Assembly: GCA_019055375.1 (NCBI GenBank)
Contig: JAHQIW010005555.1
Coordinates: 62,001-126,000 of the forward strand
Source of the DNA: Parelaphostrongylus tenuis
Lineage: Eukaryota; Nematoda; Chromadorea; Rhabditida; Metastrongylidae
Reading direction: 5' to 3'
DNA length: 64,000 nucleotides
Shown here: one piece after another, positions 1 to 12,354 of the stretch
How the letters are laid out: each line of letters opens with the position of its first letter
Position numbering within the stretch: the first letter of the stretch is position 1
Position numbers and translations under genes: made by a program
Notes under the pieces: generated by a model
The model's input: the letters and a program-made list of their open reading frames with translations, nothing else
The model's database searches: none
What the model was told of the DNA's origin: nothing

Positions 1-842
1 CCTAAATAATTCACTGCTATACTCCAGAATGCCATGCTATCATTAGATAGGACATTGAGGAACTAGATGACAATTACATTACCTCGGATTTGCTGATTAT
101 ACTATAACATCAAAAATTAGCCAAGCAGAACGAATTGACTGATTTTAACAACGCATGTGCAGGAACTGGTCTTCGATCAAATTTCGCAAAAGCGATGTAC
201 ATGGGGAGCGAAATGGTTTCGAATGTCCCATTCAAAACTAAATGATTAAACTTCTTTCTACACTACAGTTAAGGCTATCAAGCTCAACAAGTCAATATGA
301 CGAACGATTCAGCTCCAGAGTTCAGCAGAAAGAAGCGAGCGGCGTGGAGAACGTTCACGAGCATAAAAGATGTAGCGTAGAGAACAAAGAACACTTAATT
401 CCGTGTCCACGTTTTTGGCTCAAGGGTAATACCTTCCTTAACGTATGCATTAGAAATCGGTCGTTACGTAAGCTGATGAAAGACCACTTAACGCTACTGA
501 ATGCGCAGTCGAAAGGCCGATGCCACGATTTCACGTATCTCACAAGCGACAGGATAAATCCGTAGATCTGACCAATCTTGACGATTAAAATCAGGACGTC
601 GTTCCACACGCTAGATATCTCAGATTAGACGAGCTTGACATGCAACGCACTTTAACGACAATTGATGGACGACAGTCGTTATCGACTGAAATTCTCGAGG
701 TGTCAAGCGCACAGCAGGAGTACCATCGATTCGATGGTGAAACATTTTCACAGAAATCGAAGAAGAAAAGAGTATGATGCTGAACAACTCCCTACATCGA
801 AAAGAACCACTGGATTACTCTTGAAACGTGATAGGGGAAAAT
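1..842 (+). pseudogene. RTE LINE fragment, end of RT and C-terminal domain
   Basis: Translated pieces match the region of the RTE open reading frame from just before the YADD motif to the C-terminal tail. Recognisable bits are ISQAER, the NMM/ELSRRKRAAW-like stretch written here in broken frames, and a final HWIT-L-RDRGK. Frameshifts and stops are frequent, so it is dead. It has an almost identical mirror copy at 7325-8254. Confidence 0.8.
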
Positions 843-970
843 GACATTGTGTGGCCTCATAAGTGTTTTCAAGGTTGTCACGCCCCTCGTATCAAGTGTT
901 TCTTTAAGACCTTGCTCAAAGCAATATGATCTGATAAAATAATTTTGGGAACTTTCATAGGCCCTGTTAT

Positions 971-1029
971 GGCACTTATGCACTGCAAGACACGTTTCAG
1001 CACTGCAGCCTCCTCGGTTGCACGACACC
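971..1029 (-). ncRNA. Family-2 hammerhead-like motif, decayed core
   Basis: On the minus strand, stem I UGCAA/UUGCA flanks CCGAGGA (canonical CUGANGA), stem II GGC/GCU with loop UGCAGU, GAAA, then CGUGUC before the stem I 3' strand. Stem pairing is kept, but two core bases differ from the consensus, so cleavage is unlikely. The mirror copy is at 7131-7189. Confidence 0.5.
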
Positions 1030-1323
1030 TTTAGGTTGAGTCTGTTCCGCGTGGATATAACCTCTATCTGTAGGAGCAGAGCAAAATACTTTTACGCGAC
1101 GTGAAGTGATAAAATCACCGAACTCGATTCCTCGTGTCTGATAGCACATAATTGCATGTCCTTCATTTCGAGTATTCTTCAAGACCTCGCTCAAAACAGC
1201 ATAATCTGATAACGTGTTTTTGAGCCTTTCGTGAGGTTTCTTATTATCATACGGCGTGTGTAAGTATTTCGGCGTCGTTTTCTATAGATGGGAAATCTCT
1301 CCGCGGAACTGACTGAACCGGAA

Positions 1324-1386
1324 GGCACTATGCAATTGGCGAGGCTACAATGCCAAAACACATATCTTGCACTGATTATGAGTGCC
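1324..1386 (+). ncRNA. Family-2 hammerhead-like motif, stems intact, core decayed
   Basis: Lower stem I GGCAC/GUGCC (1324-1328 with 1382-1386), upper stem I UGCAA/UUGCA and stem II GGC/GCC all pair perfectly. The core reads UUGGCGA instead of CUGANGA and AAAA instead of GAAA. It is a relic with preserved architecture. The mirror copy is at 6772-6836 on minus. Confidence 0.5.
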
Positions 1387-1604
1387 ATAATAGACCTCAT
1401 TGAAGGTTCAAAAAACATGATTTACAGAATTCTTGGAACTGTGCTGCCGCCTCTTCACATTCGTCTAGAAACATCACTGTTACTCATCGAATTTTTGATT
1501 ACTGTTTGATCTCTTGCTTGGATCGTTCACATCATTTCCCGAAAACACGAGAACTGTAAATGTTCCGAAAAAGTATAGAAGATGCAGAAGGAAGAAGATA
1601 CTCC

Positions 1605-1712
1605 CGTACGTGATAAGGAAAAAGGAAAGTGCTGTCGGTGCCCGTTTGAGTGACTCGACGATCAACGGGACGACAGGTGATACAGGTGATTCTATAATTA
1701 CCGACTCCTCAC
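1605..1712 (+). pseudogene. RTE 3' terminal stub
   Basis: The last roughly 100 bp of an RTE element, ending in the GACAGGTGATACAGGTGAT tail typical of the RTE copies in this window. The sequence that should precede it is present in the mirror arm (5872-6555) and deleted here. Confidence 0.75.
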
Positions 1713-1739
1713 GTATATAATGCCTAATCTATAACAACA

Positions 1740-3500
1740 TAAAACAAATGCGTTTCTTACATTTCATTGATGAAAAGGAGGTCCTTAACTAAAAACTGAT
1801 GTACTTGCATCAGTAGCAACTAGCACTTCTTGAAAAGTGGTTCAAAGTATAGTATTTCTTGGCAGGGCCAATGGAAATGGTTACTCGTATCTAGAGGAGC
1901 CGATGGCAGTGTACGAGTTTCCTGCTTGACATTACACCCTTTTTGATCACTTATTAGAAGCTGATGCTTTGAGAGACTTGCTAATTTTTCTGATTTTATT
2001 TCTGCTAGGCCCGAAAATTGCTCTACTACTCGCCATTAGGCTGCAGTCACATATCAATTTTTTTGAAGTGATGAAATTTTAAACATCCTTTCGAAATAGC
2101 ATGCGGCTGGTAGGAAGGATGCTCGAATGTTTCTTTAAAATTCGAAAGCAAGTCGAATCTACGCAGCTTTAGTAGACATTTATGTACTTTTAGATTTATC
2201 CAAGCTCCACCCACGAATGGTGGGCCACCGATGGTCGCGGATCCATCGGCATCGTTCGCACCCTCACGACTGGTAGTTGCCCCCCAGTTAATTTCTCAGC
2301 AACCTTCCGTCTTGCGCGTTAAAAAAAATTCGCTTTGACTTTGCCACATTAAGTTTGGCAATGCACGCCATTCTAATGTTCTGTGCTGCTACAGTCTTTC
2401 AGTGATGCTTAAAGATCTGCATTTTATTTGAATATTCATTACGTAATCTTAATTTCTAGCGCTGTAATTCGACCTACTGGCTATTCCATGCCATTAATGA
2501 ACTAGTAAGGATTTCTGAACATAGCATATCATAATGGAAGATCTCGTCTCTGATGAAACCGTTTATGTCCAATTATTACCTAGGAGAAATGATTTTCAGC
2601 TAAGCTCCACCTTCGTCACCATTAAGGATGTCGTACATAATGTAATAACAGGTATGCCAGTTACAAGTTTACATGAAGAAAATTCGAGTGCATATCGATC
2701 ACTGACGGTGTGATTGTTCCAGTTGAAATTGTATCTTTATTTCAGGCGAATGTTAATCCACCAAAAATGATCATTCACAGTGCTGAAGCGTCGCCACAGA
2801 ATTACGAGGACGCACATTAACCCTATAAGGATCGTGTATATCATTTTCGGTGCACGACTAACTTTAAATCTTTTTCTGGAGACAAATTTTTTACTAGACT
2901 CTCAATAATTTTCCGATAACTTTGAGGATAATTTTGAAATATTGTCTGTTACTTTGAAAAGACATACTTAGTACACTGTAGCAACCAAGAAAAGCTTACT
3001 ATTGACCTAGGATGAGTATTTTCTGCATCACTGTCGTCTGCGTTGAGTCTCATTCACTTTTAGTGAATGTCTAGAAGCTCAAGTCAAGGCAATATCAAAA
3101 CTCAACTTGATTTTGGAAACATCTCCATGAAGTGCTGTATTTGGCTTGTCAACATAAAATATATTAGTACCTATGTAACGAGTAAATTACAAAAACTTGG
3201 AAATCTTCCCGAGACTGAGCAAAAATTTCTTATCACGAAACGAAAATAGCCGTATCGCTTCGCGTGCAGTGCTTTTAGCTGTCGCTCCGAAGGGGCGCTA
3301 TTTCCGTTCCTTAGTTGGAAATTTCTTCGCCGTTTCGGATGAAGTTTGAGATTTTCCTTAAATACTGTGATAAACCACGATTTACTCTACTTGCTCACAT
3401 GCTAGTCATGCATGTATCATCGTAAACAAACGTAGTTTCGCTCTTACAGTGCTATAAAGACCTTTTCAAGGATCAAATTTGGTTACAAAATCATCGAATT
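1740..3500 (-). repeat. Repeat R, copy 1
   Basis: Reverse-complement match to 3965-5735 and to 31345-33120. It has no long open frame and no recognised coding or RNA motif. It contains small hairpins such as CATTCACTAAAAGTGAATG and a GGTGGCCCACC palindrome. Its identity as a transposon is inferred only from the separate third copy; no terminal repeats or target duplications were established. Confidence 0.8.
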
Positions 3501-3683
3501 TGAGTTAATAATCGGTAATTTATATTTTAGCGAAAAACAAAGCACAGAAGCCAGCCGGTATAGACAATCTGAGGCGAAGATGGAGCGCCATTTTCTCTTG
3601 GCTGCTACAGAGTGACAAGAATGTCTTCTTGAAAACAAAATTCAGAAACGAAATTGCTGAGGTTCAGCGATCGTAAGAATACT

Positions 3684-3785
3684 GATCCGGGTGACGCAAA
3701 CGTTTTAGAATGTATCAGCTTGACGGAATGTAGAGTCCTCACTTTAACCCTCTCGAGACTTGGTCTTTCACTTTTCATTGGACTC
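3684..3785. other. Spacer at the centre of the giant inverted repeat
   Basis: About 100 bp of non-palindromic sequence joins the two arms. No gene, terminal repeat or known motif is visible. A spacer of this size is compatible with a natural palindrome stabilised by a central asymmetry. It is also what an assembly or read fold-back could leave. Confidence 0.8.
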
Positions 3786-3964
3786 TCAGTATTCACACGA
3801 TCGCTGAACCTCAGCAATTGGTTTCTGAATTTTGTTTTCAAGAAGACATTCTTGTCACTCTGTAGCAGCCAAGAGAAAATGGCGCTCCATCTTCGCCTCA
3901 GATTGTCTATACCGGCTGGCTTCTGCGCTTTGTTTTTCGCTAAAATATAAATTACCGATTATTA

Positions 3965-5735
3965 ACTCAAATTCGATGATTTTGTAACTAAATTTGATCC
4001 TTGAAAAGGTCTTTATAGCACTGTAAGAGCGAAACTACGTTTGTTTACGATGATACATGCATGACTAGCATGTGAGCAAGTAGAGTAAATCGTGGTTTAT
4101 CACAGTATCTAAGGAAAATCTCAAACTTCATCCGAAACGGCGAAGAAATTTCCAACTAAGGAACGGAAATAGCGCCCTTCGGAGCGACAGCTAAAAGCAC
4201 TGCACGCGAAGCGGTTCGGCTATTTTCGTTACTTGATAAGAAATTTTTGCTCAGTCTCGGGAAGATTTCCAAGCTTTTGTGTGTAATTTACTCGTTACAT
4301 AGGTACTAATATATTTTATGTTGACAAGCCAAATACAGCACTTCATGGAGATGTTTCCAAAATCAAGTTGAGTTTTGATATTGCCTTGACTTGAGCTTCT
4401 AGACATTCACTAAAAGTGAATGAGACTCAACGCAGACGACAGTGATGCAGAAAATACTCATCCTAGGTCAATAGTAAGCTTTTCTTGGTTGCTACAGTGT
4501 ACTAAGTATGTCTTTTCAAAGTAACAGACAATATCTCAAAATTATCCTCAACGTTATCGGAAAATTATTGAGAGTCTAGTAAAAAATTTGTCTCCAGAAA
4601 AAGATTTAAAGTTAGTCGTGCACCGAAAATGATATACACGATCCTTATAGGGTTAATGTGCGTCCTCGTAATTCTGTGGCGACGCTTCAGCACTGTGAAT
4701 GATCATTTTTGGTGGATTAACATTCGCCTGAAATAAAGATACAATTTCAACTGGAACAATCACACCGTCAGTGATCGATATGCACTCGAATTGTCTTCAT
4801 GTAAACTTGTAACTGGCATACCTGTTATTACATTTTGTACGACATCATTTATGGTGACGAAGGTGGAGCTTAGCTGAAAATTATTTCTTCTAGGTAATAA
4901 TTGGACATAAACGGTTTCATCAGAGACGAGATCTTCCATTATGATATGCTATGTTCAGAAATCCTTACTAGTTCATTAATGGCATGGGATAGCCAGTAGG
5001 TCGAAGTACAGTGCTAGAAATTAAGATTACGTAATGAACATTCAAATAAATGCAGATCTTTAAGCATCACTGAAAGACTGTAGCAGCACAGAACATTAGA
5101 ATGGCGTGCATTGCCAAACTTAATGTGGCAGAGTCAAAGCGAATTTTTTTAACGCGCAAGGCGGAAGGTTGCTGAGAAATTAACTGGGGGGCAACTACCA
5201 GTCGTGAGGGTGCGAACGATGCCGATGGATCCGCGACCATCGGTGGCCCACCATTCGTGGGTGGAGCTTGGATAAATCTAAAAGTACATAAATGTCTACT
5301 AAAGCTGCGTAGATTCGACTTGCTTTCGAATTTTGAAGGAACATTCGAGCATCCTTCCTACCAGCCGCATGCTATTTCGAAAGGATGTTTAAAATTTCAT
5401 CACTTCAAAAAAATTGATATGTGACTGCAGCCTAATGGCGAGTTAGTAGAGCAATTTTCGGGCCTAGCAGAAATAAAATCAGAAAATTAGCAAGTCTCTC
5501 AAAGCATCAGCTTCTAATAAGTGATCAAAAAGGGTGTAATGTCAAGCAGGAAACTCGTACACTGCCATCGGCTCCTCTAGATACGAGTAACCATTTCCAT
5601 TGGCCCTGCCAAGAAATACTATACTTTGAACCACTTTTCAAGAAGTGCTAGTTGCTACTGATGCAAGTACATCAGTTTTTAGTTAAGGACCTCCTTTTCA
5701 TCAATGAAATGTAAGAACGCATTTGTTTTATGTTG
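3965..5735 (+). repeat. Repeat R, copy 2
   Basis: Mirror of copy 1 within the giant inverted repeat and a diverged direct match to 31345-33120. In copy 3 the match stops at about TTTTATG, where this copy runs on into the RTE tail at 5765. That suggests R is an independent unit, with ends near GATGATTTTGTAACT and ATTTTATG. Confidence 0.8.
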
Positions 5736-5764
5736 TTATAGATTAGGCATTATATACGTGAGGA

Positions 5765-6300
5765 GTCGGTAATTATAGAATCACCTGTATCACCTGTCGT
5801 CCCGTTGATCGTCGAGTCACTCAAACGGGCACCGACAGCACTTTCCTTTTTCCTTATCACGTACGGGAGTAACACAGTGGGCTTTCTTGTCCTAGAAATT
5901 CGTTGAGCATCATATCTTTCGGATAGGCTTTTCGTGATGAAATCGGACCATCGGGTCGGTGGCGTTACTGTGAATCGCTTGGCAAACCGAGCAATCCAGT
6001 CGGTAACAACTCTGCCCATCGGTTGTCGTTGAAGCGCATTTCGTGTACGGCCCACCTTATTTTCGTTGACCTGCCATATTGAACGACATCCTTGATCTCC
6101 ATTCAATGGCGTAGGCCAGATCCTCGGATTCATTCCCTTATTTGTAAGATACGGGATGCTTCTAGCATCGACCGCTCGACTCTCGTTTTATAACTCCAAG
6201 TGATCTTTCATCCTGCTTATGTAGTGACTACGTTTCTGCTGCCTTTAGGGCAGAGATAACTGCCGAGTCGAGAAGGTCGGCAAGGAGTCGGATGTTCTTT
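5765..6300 (-). pseudogene. RTE LINE 3' fragment
   Basis: The minus strand encodes the RTE C-terminal region: AETR-like, RWAGHVM-like and DWIARF/RWSDF stretches, ending in a tail with the tandem CACCTGTAT motif (antisense) at about 5777. The frame is open for about 127 codons from 6133 but is 5' truncated. Most of this segment is missing from the mirror arm. Confidence 0.8.
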
Positions 6301-6659
6301 TTTGTTCGTTGAGTGGCATTCAAAACATTTGAGATTAGGCAGTAGTTGAACCAGGATTCTGTTATCTGTTTCGGCTAACCGATTAGTAACGGGTTTGGGA
6401 AGGGATCTAAGAACCAATTACACAGGTGTAGTGCATTAAAATCAGTATTAATTTCCGTTTTCTCAAATATTACTTCTACATTTTTTTATCATTTGATTTC
6501 CTTGATGCATTTTTCCACCACCCCATACTGGTTATTTTTGAACTTTCTGCTACTATTCTCAATCTTCTTCCTTCTGCATCTTCTATACTTTTCGGAACAT
6601 TTACAGTTCTCGTGTTTTCGGGAAATGATGTGAACGATCCAAGCAAGAGATCAAACAGT

Positions 6660-7320
6660 AATCAAAAATTGATGAGTAACAGTGATGTTTCTAGACGAAT
6701 GTGAAGAGGCGGCAGCACAGTTCCAAGAATTCCGTAAATCATGTTTTTTGAACCTTCAATGAGGTCTATTATGGCACTCATAATACAGTGCAAGATATGT
6801 TTTTTGGCATTGTAGCCTCGCCAAATGCACAGTGCCTTCCGGTTCAGTCAGTTCCGCGGAGAGATTTCCCATCTATAGAAAACGACGCCGAAATACTTAC
6901 ACACGCCGTATGATAATAAGAAACCTCACGAAAGGCTCAAAACACGTTATCAGATTATGCTGTTTTGAGCGAGGTCTTGAAAAATACTCGAAATGAAGGA
7001 CATGCAATTATGTGCTATCAGACACGAGGAATCGAGTTCGGTGATTCTATCACTTCACGGCGCGTAAAAGTATTTTGCTCTGCTCCTACAGATAGAGGTT
7101 ATATCCACGCGGAACAGACTCAACCTAAAGGTGTCGTGCAACCGAGGAGGCTGCAGTGCTGAAACGTGTCTTGCAGTGCATAAGTGCCATAACAGGGCTT
7201 ATGAAAGTTCCCAAAATTATTTTATCAGATCATATTGCTTTGAGCAAGGTCTTAAAGAAACATTTGATACGAGGGGCGTGACAACCTTGAAAACACTTAT
7301 GAGGCCACACAATGTCATTT
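6660..7320. repeat. Family-2 hammerhead inverted pair (right palindrome arm)
   Basis: Mirror of 845-1500, with hammerhead-like relics at 6772-6836 (minus) and 7131-7189 (plus). The two arms differ by only a few bases here: a 65-codon stretch at 6965 differs from its mirror at a single residue. The inverted duplication is therefore recent relative to the element's decay. Confidence 0.7.
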
Positions 7321-7324
7321 TCCC

Positions 7325-8254
7325 CTATCACGTTCAAGAGTAATCCAGTGGGTTCTTTTCGCTGTAGGGAGTTGTTCAGCATCATACTCTTCTTCTTCTT
7401 CGATTTCTGTGAAAATGTTTCACCATCGAATTGATGGTACTCCTGCTGTGCGCTTGACACCTCGAGAAATTCAGTCGATAACGACTGTCGTCCATCAATT
7501 GTCGTTAAAGTGTGTTGCATGTCAAGCTCGTCTAATCTGAGATATCTAGCGTGTGGAACGACGTCCTTGATTTTAATCGTCAAGATTGGTCAGATCTACG
7601 GATTTATCCTGTCGTTTGTGAGATACGTGAAATCGTGGCATCGGCCTTTCGACTGCGCACTCAGTAGCGTTAAGTGGTCTTTCATCCAGCTTACGTAACG
7701 ACCGATTTCTAATGCATACGTTAAGGAAGGTATTACCCTTGAGCCAAAAACGTGGACACGGAATTAAGTGTTCTTTGTTCTCTACGCTACATCTTTTATG
7801 CTCTTGAACGTTCTCCACGCCGCTCGCTTCTTTCTGCTGAACTCTGGAGCTGAATCGTTCGTCATATTGACTTGTTGAGCTTGATAGCCTTAACTGTAGT
7901 GTAGAAAGAAGTTTAATCATTTAAGTTTGAATGGGACATTCGAAACCATTTCGCTCTCCATGTACATCGCTTTTGCGAAATTCGATCGAAGACCAGTTCC
8001 TGCACATGCGTTGTTGCAATCAGTCAATTCGTTCTGCTTGGTTGATTTTTGATGTTATAGTATAATCAGCAAATCCGAGGTAATGTAATTGTCATCTACT
8101 TCCTTAATGTCCTATCTAATGATAGCATGGCATTCTGGAGTGTAGCAGTGAATTATTTAGGCGAGATCGATAGCTTTGTCGCACTCCCCCTCTTATGCTT
8201 ATGGTAATATCGTTAAAGAATGGAAACATTGAGTCTTGTCATGAGTTCTGTCAT
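7325..8254 (-). pseudogene. RTE LINE fragment, mirror of 1-842
   Basis: Minus-strand RTE sequence from the RT motif region to the C-terminal tail, with many frameshifts. It extends about 90 bp past the palindrome match and is interrupted by the mariner-like element whose TA target is at 8255-8256. Confidence 0.8.
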
Positions 8255-8256
8255 TA

Positions 8257-8773
8257 GAGCAATAAACACCAGATTTATTAGCCGGAACTGATAAAAATCG
8301 CGTAACAACACTATTTGAAGAATGCACCATCAGCCTCAACACATTTCTGCCACCCTTCAAGCAACAAATCAACACTTCTTTCTAAAAACTTTGTGAGGTT
8401 TTTTTGGATACCCAGTTTTTCCATATTTACCGCACCATGGCTGTTCAAGGAAGTCTCAATCGCAATTTGCTTCTTTACGAATACAAATAGGGACGCGCTA
8501 CACAAACCACCTTCAGGAACATCAATCATGCAAGAGCTCAAGAATTTGTGTCCAGGCGAATAACATGTTCTTTTCTTAGTTTCGGGCAGGCGACACCAAC
8601 TCGAAGGACCAGGTGCACTCCGGACATCCCGAAGAGGCAAAGTTGGTTGAGAGGCCGCCATCGAAGCAGTTGAAGAGGATCTGACTTTTACTTTTATTGA
8701 TGGCGTATACTATGAATAGTGTTGTTAAGCAAACTTGATTTCTTTTTGTTAATAAATTTGGTGTTTATTGCTC
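8257..8773 (-). mobile_element. Deleted mariner-like element with 24-bp inverted ends
   Basis: The ends are near-perfect inverted repeats, 8257-8280 and 8750-8773 (GAGCAATAAACACC..., one mismatch), each next to a TA dinucleotide (8255-8256 and 8774-8775), the standard Tc1/mariner target duplication. The 517-bp length is too short for a full transposase of about 340 codons, so this is an internally deleted copy. It sits inside an RTE fragment and is therefore younger than it. Confidence 0.85.
8311..8661 (-). pseudogene. Transposase C-terminal remnant
   Basis: A 116-codon frame whose last roughly 30 residues (LERSVDLLLEGWQKCVEADG and FFK) resemble the C-terminal end of mariner-type transposases, where a final helix with a W-x-K-C-V pattern is followed by an aromatic pair. 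Upstream residues are not recognisable and no catalytic aspartates are present. Assignment rests mainly on the surrounding inverted repeats with TA targets. Confidence 0.5.
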
Positions 8774-11700
8774 TAGTGCCAAAACTTATGAGAAGACCCT
8801 TATTGTGAAAAACTTACCTACTTACTTACATACTGATTTAGTATCGAGACGCTTGATGTGAACATCTTCGAACAGTTCTGTATTATTTGAGCGAGCGAAA
8901 AAGTTCATCAACACTTCAAGCAACTAAGAATTTCCTTCATCAGGTGCCTTGTTCTGCCTTCTGAAGACATAGTTCTATGCAGAGCTGTATTGCGTAAACC
9001 AAAACTTCTAATTAAGCCTTTGTTCAAACTGAAGCAAGAACAGTATGCACGTGAAGGAATCACTTGCGTTCACACCGACTATTATGGCAAACGACAAGCC
9101 ATTGATGTCATCGAAAGAAGACCGAAGCTTATTTTCTATGTCGACGAGCAATGCAAGGCTTACAAAGCTCTGACTTACTTACATTATTCTTATGAGTAGT
9201 GCGAATATTGTAATGGTACTTTTCTGACTTTTATATGTCTCCATAGCAATTGTTCGTCGTCGGATAGGTGTTAGTTGCTCGATTAACCTTCTGAGTCAAA
9301 TAACAGCATTTCCAAATTGAAGAAGGAACAGCCAACTTCAAGTCCGCGTATAACAAACTCGTGTTCATCATCAAGAATTTAAGTCGAAATACGGGTTCCC
9401 TACTTTTGCGATGAAGCATATCAAAATGGGCTATGTTGCTTTGCCACCGGCGACAAGGTGACCACTTCTTATTATCCCATGCTGTCAAACACTCCGAGAC
9501 GATTATGAGGGCCACTGTCCGTCGCGTTGCAACAAAATCTCATGTTAGACCATCTGGCCAGCTGATATTCAGGCCATATCAATCATGGTAGCTGCCACCT
9601 CAATGCAAACTCCTAAGGGCCGTGAATAGCAACACCCAAGACTCCGACGTCTAGTCGTGCTCCGTAGACAGGTTCACCGTATTGAGCCTCTCACATCATA
9701 TCTCTACTGTCCAGTGACCACCACTCGCTTTGAACCTCATATAGTCGTTCTATAGCTCTTTGTGATCCCATTCATCATTGTACGCTGCTCATTGTCATTC
9801 ATGCACCTTATTACATCATTGAACTTGCTCCATCATGACTTTACTGTTCAAGCGATTGCTACTTTGAATATCATGGAGTCGTTCCATGCCTCATCTTGAT
9901 ATTACTCATCTTTATACGCTGCTCATTGCCATTCATACATCTCATTTCTTCGGATCTTAACCCTCATCTCATAAGAAATCATCATAATCGATCTCATCCT
10001 ATTGTTCTTTCATTACGCAGTATCGCCATCGTGGATTACTCTTCTGTAATATTACTATTTGTTACTATTGTATTTTATGGGTTAATCGTGTAGAAAATTA
10101 GTGATTGTTCGAATAAATATAGGAAGAGCAACGTGGCAGGATGCTCAAAACGCATCGCACGTTCACCACACACTCATCGAGGAATAAACACAAGTTCTTG
10201 CAACTAAGGCAAGCTGAACTACTCTGGCACATTTGCTACTACACGTAGACTTCCTTCACGCACACGCCACTAAAACTTCGACAGGTGGTGCATTTGCCGA
10301 ATTCTACAACTACTGGCACGCCTCTGAAGCTTCTAGACACCTGCCATTAGAAAAGTTGAAAAAAAAGCAGTCAATGAGAAGTCAGAGTTGTGACTTCTAT
10401 GACTGTTATTGAATTTTGCGATCTTCCTATAGTTTTCGGATTTTTGAAACAGTTGGGATAATGATCAGAATGAGTTCATTAGCGTTGTTGGTCAATTCTG
10501 AGTGTATTTAATTCTCGTTCAATTCACCATATTCTTCAATCTTATCCGTCAATAGCAAAGGGATGTCCGCGAGTACTCCGTAATATCACACGTCAAAATC
10601 ACCTTGACGAGCATTTGGCGCAAACTTCGTTCTGTGCATTCCTTATCACCTCCTTACCACATAACTCATTGATGTTCTGAAGCCTTTGCCGAGTGAGTTT
10701 GAGTTCGTAGGAGTACGTTGGAAATTATGATATAAATATGAAGAAATGGACGAGCTAAATGAAATCTACCTGAACACAATGTAAATTGGAATTGTAGAAT
10801 AAATAATGATATCAGAAAATATTACCTTGATATCTCAATTCCTATTCTGTAAAACTAGTGGAAAAAAGCATACAATATTCAGCCATCTAGAGGAAAAGTA
10901 TGTAAAAAGCAATATAAGATGAATATGATAGTAGAATGCTCGAAAAGGGATTGCTGTTCAAGCTCACATGCATGAATGGAAATTGCAGTATCAGCATCAG
11001 TTTGTACGAAAAATGTCTTTCAGTAAATCGAGGTAAGATTTGCGATCCAACTGCGGAACTTAACACCTCTTTTGAAAACACATTAAGTTGCAGATGAAAT
11101 CTCACTATGAGACAAGTATTATAGAGCTCCGTTTCAATCGTTAACAGAAAGCTTTATCTTAAAGCGATGAGCATTTACATGTATATCGCTGCGTATCGTC
11201 TATGAACAACGTGATAAAAAATTCGATGAGTTTTGAATAGATCTCGAAATGCTTGTGCCTCCTGTTTATCTATCTTGATCTGAAATTTCAGCACTTTGAG
11301 CCCGAATAAGCGGTAACTCGCTAATCATACGGCTTATAGATAGATTTCTTGAATGTGGGAAAGTATAATGATCTTGCGAAACTACTGAAAGATAATGTAT
11401 TATGATAAGATTCAATATATATAATGTCTCCAGTTAGGTGAAAGATGGTACATCCGCCGACTGAGGTCGAATGTTTTGCACATCACTTAGCAATCTTGGA
11501 CGACTAGTTATAACACGACAACGCTGCTACAAAACGATGTAGTAGAAAAATCGCAGAGTGTATATGGTGTTTATAGTGAAGAAAGTGAATAGAGGTGGTA
11601 ATATTGGTGGTCTAACTAACGATAGTATTCCGCAGGTCTTTTTCTTTTATTATTCCAATGTCATGCATCTATGCAGATCATTGAAGGGAGTTTGAGATTA

Positions 11701-12354
11701 TTGATAGGAAGGGTAACAACGCACGTGCTAACACATAACGCGTTACTTCCGCTGTTTGCATTTACTTTCTTGTATTATTCAACATACTTTTCATTGCATA
11801 CACTAGATTTAAGCACACCTGTGCTTACTGGCATATCTCTAATCCGACTATTGAAAAACCTACTGTCTAACAAATAGCATCTTTGTGAGAGCATTATATT
11901 GTTAATCAATGGATGGAGTCTTATATTGTTGTGGAACAAATGATAACTGTGTAATGAAACCATCGATGTCATTGGTTTCTTGTCAAGTGTGGTTGTTTGG
12001 TCACTTCTCGTTTTCGTCTTCTCTTCACAGCTATCACAGTATCGGAGTTTGTTGCACGGCATAATCGTTTTTCCAGAAACGTCATGTAGAGTAGCGTTCA
12101 CCGAAATGCTATTTCGATCTCATGTTTTAGAAAAAAGGCTTCCATCTCTCTGATATGTTCAAGAGAAAGAGACTTTGAAAAAGTGATGACAACAAAGCCC
12201 GGACTTGATACGTTGGTAGGTTATCGCAGGCATAGATCAAGGACGCATTGAACAGCATATACGGCTCTTGATGTAGATGAAAGTATGAGACTTTTCACGG
12301 AGATAAGGCAACGTCGACGCTTCATCCATTGTCTTTTGAATACGGTCGAAGTAT

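Larger units (their letters stand above)
845..1500. repeat. Family-2 hammerhead inverted pair (left palindrome arm)
   Basis: Two inverted halves meet near 1160-1200. Each has a hammerhead-like block (971-1029 on minus, 1324-1386 on plus) followed outward by a TTGAGC or GGTTC-AAAA end box. The layout is the same as family 1: motifs near the outer ends, pointing outward. No protein is encoded; the short open frames here are shadows of the repeat. Confidence 0.7.
1..3683. repeat. Left arm of giant inverted repeat
   Basis: The first bases of the window are the reverse complement of the bases ending at 8161, and the match continues inward to a GAATACTGA end near 3683. The arm holds, in order, an RTE fragment (1-842), a family-2 hammerhead inverted pair (845-1500), an RTE 3' tip (1605-1712) and repeat R (1740-3500). 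Differences from the other arm are scattered single bases plus one block of about 685 bp missing here near 1600. The arm probably continues left of the window, because the right arm is still LINE sequence at the point where this one is cut by the window edge. Confidence 0.95.
3786..8161. repeat. Right arm of giant inverted repeat
   Basis: Reverse-complement copy of 1-3683, longer by a block at about 5872-6555 that the left arm lacks. That block holds the body of an RTE 3' fragment, so the left arm has lost it. The missing-segment junction in the left arm (near 1600) joins CTTC-rich sequence to the RTE tip with at most one base of overlap. The arm beyond 8161 continues as RTE sequence until the mariner-like element at 8257. 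Confidence 0.95.

Noticed and set aside
997..1194. 65-codon frame starting MSEVLKNTRNEG, repeated at 6965-7162
   Set aside because: Present in both palindrome arms only because the arms are copies. It lies within a family-2 repeat and resembles no protein.
1..8161. Giant inverted repeat as a long terminal inverted repeat DNA transposon such as a Maverick or fold-back element
   Set aside because: No transposase, polymerase or integrase between or in the arms, the spacer is only about 100 bp and target duplications cannot be seen because the left edge is outside the window.
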